Below, one piece after another: positions 4,740 to 7,227 of a DNA stretch of 7,227 bases; the first letter of the stretch is position 1, and each line of letters begins with the position of its first letter. The notes under the pieces are model-generated. The model did no database searches. It had not been told where the DNA came from and saw only the letters and a list, made by a program, of their open reading frames with translations. Source of the stretch: JBBQRS01 sp038214535 (lineage in GTDB: Bacteria; Chloroflexota; Anaerolineae; CG2-30-64-16); NCBI GenBank assembly GCA_038214535.1, contig JBBQRS010000174.1:1-7227 (forward strand), given 5' to 3'. Both the position numbers and the translations under genes were made by a program.

Positions 4740-6188
4740 ATGCGTCGAGCGGCGGCGTTCCCCGCGTGGGCCTACCTCGCACTCTGGCTGGTCGCGCTGA
4801 TGCCGCGCCTCGTCGTGGCGCGAGAGTTCCTCGATGCACCCATCACCCTCAGCGATATGCTCCAGTATGACATGCTGGCGCGCGCCATCGAGGAGGGCCG
4901 CGGCTATCGCTGGTACAGCGCGGCGGATGTGGATCGCTTCAGCGATTATCTCTCGCTGATGGTGGACGTCACGAAGCTCCACGCGCCCGAAGAGGGTCTG
5001 CAGACCACCTTCCGCGCCCCCGGCTACCCGGTCGCGCTCAGCCTGGTATATGCGCTGACCCCGGAGGAGCGCCACATCGCGGCGGCGCGTGTGGCCCAGG
5101 CCGGCCTGTTGGCGACCATCGCCCCGCTGGCCGCCGCCGTCGCCGTGACCGCGGGCGCGCGCAGGAAGTGGGCGGCCCTCGCCGGGCTGGGCGCCGCGCT
5201 CTATCCGATCCTCCTCTTCTATCCGGTGGCGTTGGCGTCTGAAAACCTCTTCATCCCGCTCACCGGCGCGGCCTATCTGTTGACCCTGCGCGCCGGGCGG
5301 CGACCAGGGTGGGGGCCGGTCGGCGTGGCGGGGGCGGCGCTGGGCGCGGCCATGTTGACCCGCGGCACGCTGGCGCCGTTTGCGTTGCTGGCCGCGCTGT
5401 GGCTGCGCTATGCCGCAAAGCGACCCTGGCGCGATGCCGTGCTGCTCGGCGTGGTGGCCTGCGGGCTGTGCCTGCCGTGGTCGGTGCGCAACTCGCGCCT
5501 GATGGGTGCGCCCTCCTTCGTGGAGACGACGGTCGGCTATAACCTGTACGTGGGCTACCATCCCGACGGGAACGGTGGCTTTGTGCAGGAAGTGGGCGTG
5601 CCGCCGATGCTGATCCTCGATGACGCCGAGCGCGACCGCGTGACTCGTGAAGCCGCGATCGGCTTCATCCGCGCCGATCCCGCGGAGGCGGCGCGGCGGG
5701 TGGTGCGCCGGGCGGCCTTCCTGGCGGGCGTCGAAGACCGCGAGATGCTCTTCTTCTACAACGTGGGCTATTTCGGGGAGATTCAGCCGCCGGTGCGCTG
5801 GTCGCTCTACGTGGGGCTGGTGTCGGGCTGGATCCTGGCGGCGCTGCTGGGGCTGGCGGGCATCCTGTTCGCGCCCCGGCGCGATGCGGCGTGGCTGGCC
5901 GTGGCGTTGGTGCTGGGGCTGGCCGTCCCGCCGTTGCTGGTGCTGGCCGAGCCGCGCTTCCACCTGCCGCTGGTTCCCGTGCTGCTGGGGTTCGCGGCGG
6001 TCGCGCTCAGTCAACGCCGCGCGATTTTCGCCGCGCTGCGCGGTCGGGGCGCGCCGTTACGGCGCTGGGTGCTGCTGGGCGGGGTCGCCGTCCTCGTTTC
6101 GCTGTGGGTCTGGGGTTACGCCATGAACTGGGCGCGCCTGCTCGCCATCATGGGGCCGGGCGGGCATCTGCTGCTGCTGCCATATTGA
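4740..6188 (+). CDS. Multi-pass GT39/ArnT-like (GT-C) glycosyltransferase
   Basis: A 482-residue integral membrane protein with many hydrophobic helices. Landmarks fit the GT-C families that move a sugar from a polyprenyl-phosphate donor onto protein or lipid outside the membrane. The first helix is AYLALWLVALMPRLVV (11-26). A first outer loop has LSDMLQYDMLARAIEEGRGY (37-56), where Asp39 sits where the catalytic acidic residue is expected. Next are TFRAPGYP (90-97, the usual RxPGYP), YPVALASENLF (161-171), GAAMLTRG (202-209), LPWSVRNS (245-252) and EPRFHLPLVPVL (404-415, the usual RYRLP..P). The C-terminal end is a short hydrophobic tail. Acceptor and sugar are unknown. The start is uncertain: ATG 4740 and GTG 4737 both lack a clear ribosome site (only GGGG at 4723), and GTG 4686 is also possible. 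The frame stays open to 4455 but there runs over the previous gene and the palindromic element. A dispersed repeat separates it from the GH5 gene 143 bases downstream. Confidence 0.85.
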   Translation: MRRAAAFPAWAYLALWLVALMPRLVVAREFLDAPITLSDMLQYDMLARAIEEGRGYRWYSAADVDRFSDYLSLMVDVTKLHAPEEGLQTTFRAPGYPVALSLVYALTPEERHIAAARVAQAGLLATIAPLAAAVAVTAGARRKWAALAGLGAALYPILLFYPVALASENLFIPLTGAAYLLTLRAGRRPGWGPVGVAGAALGAAMLTRGTLAPFALLAALWLRYAAKRPWRDAVLLGVVACGLCLPWSVRNSRLMGAPSFVETTVGYNLYVGYHPDGNGGFVQEVGVPPMLILDDAERDRVTREAAIGFIRADPAEAARRVVRRAAFLAGVEDREMLFFYNVGYFGEIQPPVRWSLYVGLVSGWILAALLGLAGILFAPRRDAAWLAVALVLGLAVPPLLVLAEPRFHLPLVPVLLGFAAVALSQRRAIFAALRGRGAPLRRWVLLGGVAVLVSLWVWGYAMNWARLLAIMGPGGHLLLLPY

Positions 6189-6231
6189 GGGCATAAAGTG
6201 TCTACCCGAAAACTGCGCGTCGTTCTCCTTC

Positions 6232-6285
6232 GTAGTGACGGCTTCAGCCGTTGGCGGGCAATACAACGGCTTAAGCCGTCACTAC
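6232..6285. repeat. REP-like inverted pair of ACGGCT..AGCCGT palindromes
   Basis: Twenty-one-base arms at 6232-6252 and 6265-6285 (GTAGTGACGGCTT outward) pair with a single mismatch (C6245 against T6272) around a 12-base loop. Each arm contains its own smaller palindrome: ACGGCT-TC-AGCCGT at 6238-6251, and the perfect 14-mer ACGGCTTAAGCCGT at 6266-6279. This two-half design is that of REP doublets. It lies in the 143-base gap between the glycosyltransferase and GH5 genes; I see no clear promoter or terminator elsewhere in that gap. Confidence 0.85.
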
Positions 6286-6320
6286 AAAGTGGTCGGTCGG
6301 GCTACACAGGTGTTCGGTCT

Positions 6321-6325
6321 GGAGA
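6321..6325 (+). promoter_or_regulatory. Ribosome binding site of the GH5 gene
   Basis: GGAGA, six bases before ATG 6332. Together with the signal peptide that follows it fixes this start. Confidence 0.6.
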
Positions 6326-6331
6326 TTCGAT

Positions 6332-7227
6332 ATGAAGACTCTCTTGCTCCTCCTCTTGGCGCTGACGCTTCTGGCGGCTTGCACGCAGATCCCTGCAACA
6401 CCGGATCCTACCCCCGCCACCCGGGATCCGTTCGCCATCAACGCCCGGCTGGGCCGCGGGGTGAACCTGGGCAACGCACTCGAAGCGCCGAACGAGGGCG
6501 AGTGGGGCATGACCCTCGACGCGAGCTATTTCAAGCTGATCGCCGACGCCGGGTTCGACTCCGTGCGCATCCCCATCCGCTGGTCGGCTCACGCCGCTGA
6601 AGCGCCGCCGTATACCATTGATCCGGCGTTCTTCGCGCGCGTGGATTGGGCGGTGGAGCAGGCGCTGGCGAACGGGCTGCTGCCCATCGTTGACCTGCAT
6701 CACTACGAGGAGATGGCCGTCAACCCCGACGACCACCGCGAACGCTTTCTCGCCTTGTGGCGGCAGATCGCCGAGCATTACCGCGCTGCGCCGCCCGAGG
6801 TGGTGTTCGAGCTGATGAACGAACCCAACGGCGCGATGACGCGGGCGCGCTGGAACGACCTGATCGCCGCGACGCTGCCCGTGATCCGCGAGAGCAACCC
6901 CGCGCGCGCCGTGATCGTCGGCCCGGTCGGTTGGTACGGGATTGATGAGTTGGCCGGACTGAAGCTGCCCGAAGCGGATCGGAACCTCATCGCCACGGTA
7001 CATTATTACAATCCGTTCCAGTTCACGCATCAGGGCGCGGAATGGGTGGAGGGCGCGGACGCGTGGCTGGGAACGACATGGGAGGGGACAGACGCCCAGC
7101 GCGCCGCCGTTTCGGGTGATCTCGAACGGGCCGCGGCATGGGCGCAGCGCGAGGGTCGCCCGCTCTATCTGGGCGAGTTTGGCGCGTATAGCAGGGCGGA
7201 TATGGCCTCGCGCACCCGCTGGACGGC
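6332..7227 (+). CDS. Lipid-anchored GH5 glycoside hydrolase (Cel5A-like endoglucanase/mannanase), 3' end missing
   Basis: 298 residues are visible and the frame runs off the window; by comparison with Thermotoga Cel5A perhaps 40-50 residues are missing. Residues 1-17 form a lipoprotein signal peptide (poly-Leu core, lipobox LAAC, Cys17), followed by a short Pro/Thr spacer to about 33. The GH5 TIM barrel then shows GRGVNLGNALEAPNEGEWG (41-59), SVRIPIRWS (77-85), VDLHHYEE (120-127), VFELMNEPNG (158-167) with proton donor Glu164, TVHYYNPFQFTHQGAEW (222-238) and YLGEFGAY (279-286) with nucleophile Glu282. Both catalytic glutamates and the usual Arg, His and Asn partners are present, so an active retaining enzyme is expected. 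Many stretches agree with Thermotoga maritima Cel5A as I remember it, pointing to subfamily GH5_25, whose members act on beta-1,4-glucan and often mannan. That enzyme lacks an export signal as I recall, whereas this one should be tethered outside the cell membrane. No carbohydrate-binding module precedes the barrel. Confidence 0.92.
   Translation, partial: MKTLLLLLLALTLLAACTQIPATPDPTPATRDPFAINARLGRGVNLGNALEAPNEGEWGMTLDASYFKLIADAGFDSVRIPIRWSAHAAEAPPYTIDPAFFARVDWAVEQALANGLLPIVDLHHYEEMAVNPDDHRERFLALWRQIAEHYRAAPPEVVFELMNEPNGAMTRARWNDLIAATLPVIRESNPARAVIVGPVGWYGIDELAGLKLPEADRNLIATVHYYNPFQFTHQGAEWVEGADAWLGTTWEGTDAQRAAVSGDLERAAAWAQREGRPLYLGEFGAYSRADMASRTRWT

Noticed and set aside
4617..6014. 465-codon minus-strand open frame opposite the glycosyltransferase gene
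   Set aside because: Gln/Arg/His-rich product typical of antisense frames in GC-rich membrane-protein genes.

Overview
High-GC bacterial window (my impression is low-to-mid 60s percent GC) encoding almost only cell-envelope proteins. The organism is probably a member of Chloroflexota (Anaerolineae-like). The signs are lipoproteins whose lipobox Cys is followed by long Ala/Pro/Thr linkers, PA14-repeat secreted proteins, GT39-type membrane glycosyltransferases, and a GH5 enzyme close to the Thermotoga Cel5A type. This placement is an inference from gene style; there is no marker gene in the window.

Layout. (a) 1-238 is mostly non-coding; a gene may start on the minus strand at 59 and leave through the left edge. 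(b) 239-1393 (+) is a lipoprotein with a LolA/LppX-like body and a small C-terminal module. (c) 1407-1449 is a strong two-way terminator between convergent genes. (d) 1454-3007 (-) is a secreted protein with three tandem PA14 domains and an unassigned C-terminal module. (e) 3008-3313 is a 306-bp divergent intergenic region with two facing -10 boxes sharing the motif GGTAYAATGG, a leader inverted repeat, and a long dispersed palindrome between the promoters. (f) 3314-4534 (+) is an ABC-type sugar-binding lipoprotein without permease or ATPase neighbours. (g) 4535-4739 holds a weak terminator and a compound palindrome. (h) 4740-6188 (+) is a multi-pass GT39/ArnT-like glycosyltransferase. (i) 6189-6331 holds a third palindrome family. 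(j) 6332 to the right edge (+) is a lipidated GH5 glycoside hydrolase, cut by the window with both catalytic glutamates present.

How the genes may work together. All five well-supported products are predicted to be lipid-anchored, secreted or membrane-embedded, and four of the five relate to carbohydrate by family. A plausible reading is a surface glycan locus: GH5 cuts beta-glucan or mannan outside the cell, the binding lipoprotein captures oligosaccharides, the PA14 protein binds glycan or matrix, and the GT39 protein builds or decorates an envelope glycan. The genes are separately spaced, with palindromes or terminators between them, so they do not look like a tight operon. I see no CRISPR array, transposase, phage, toxin-antitoxin, tRNA or rRNA signal, and no clear evidence for a wholly new system. 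The best leads are the C-terminal module of the PA14 protein, the three different palindrome families in successive intergenic gaps, and the shared promoter motif.
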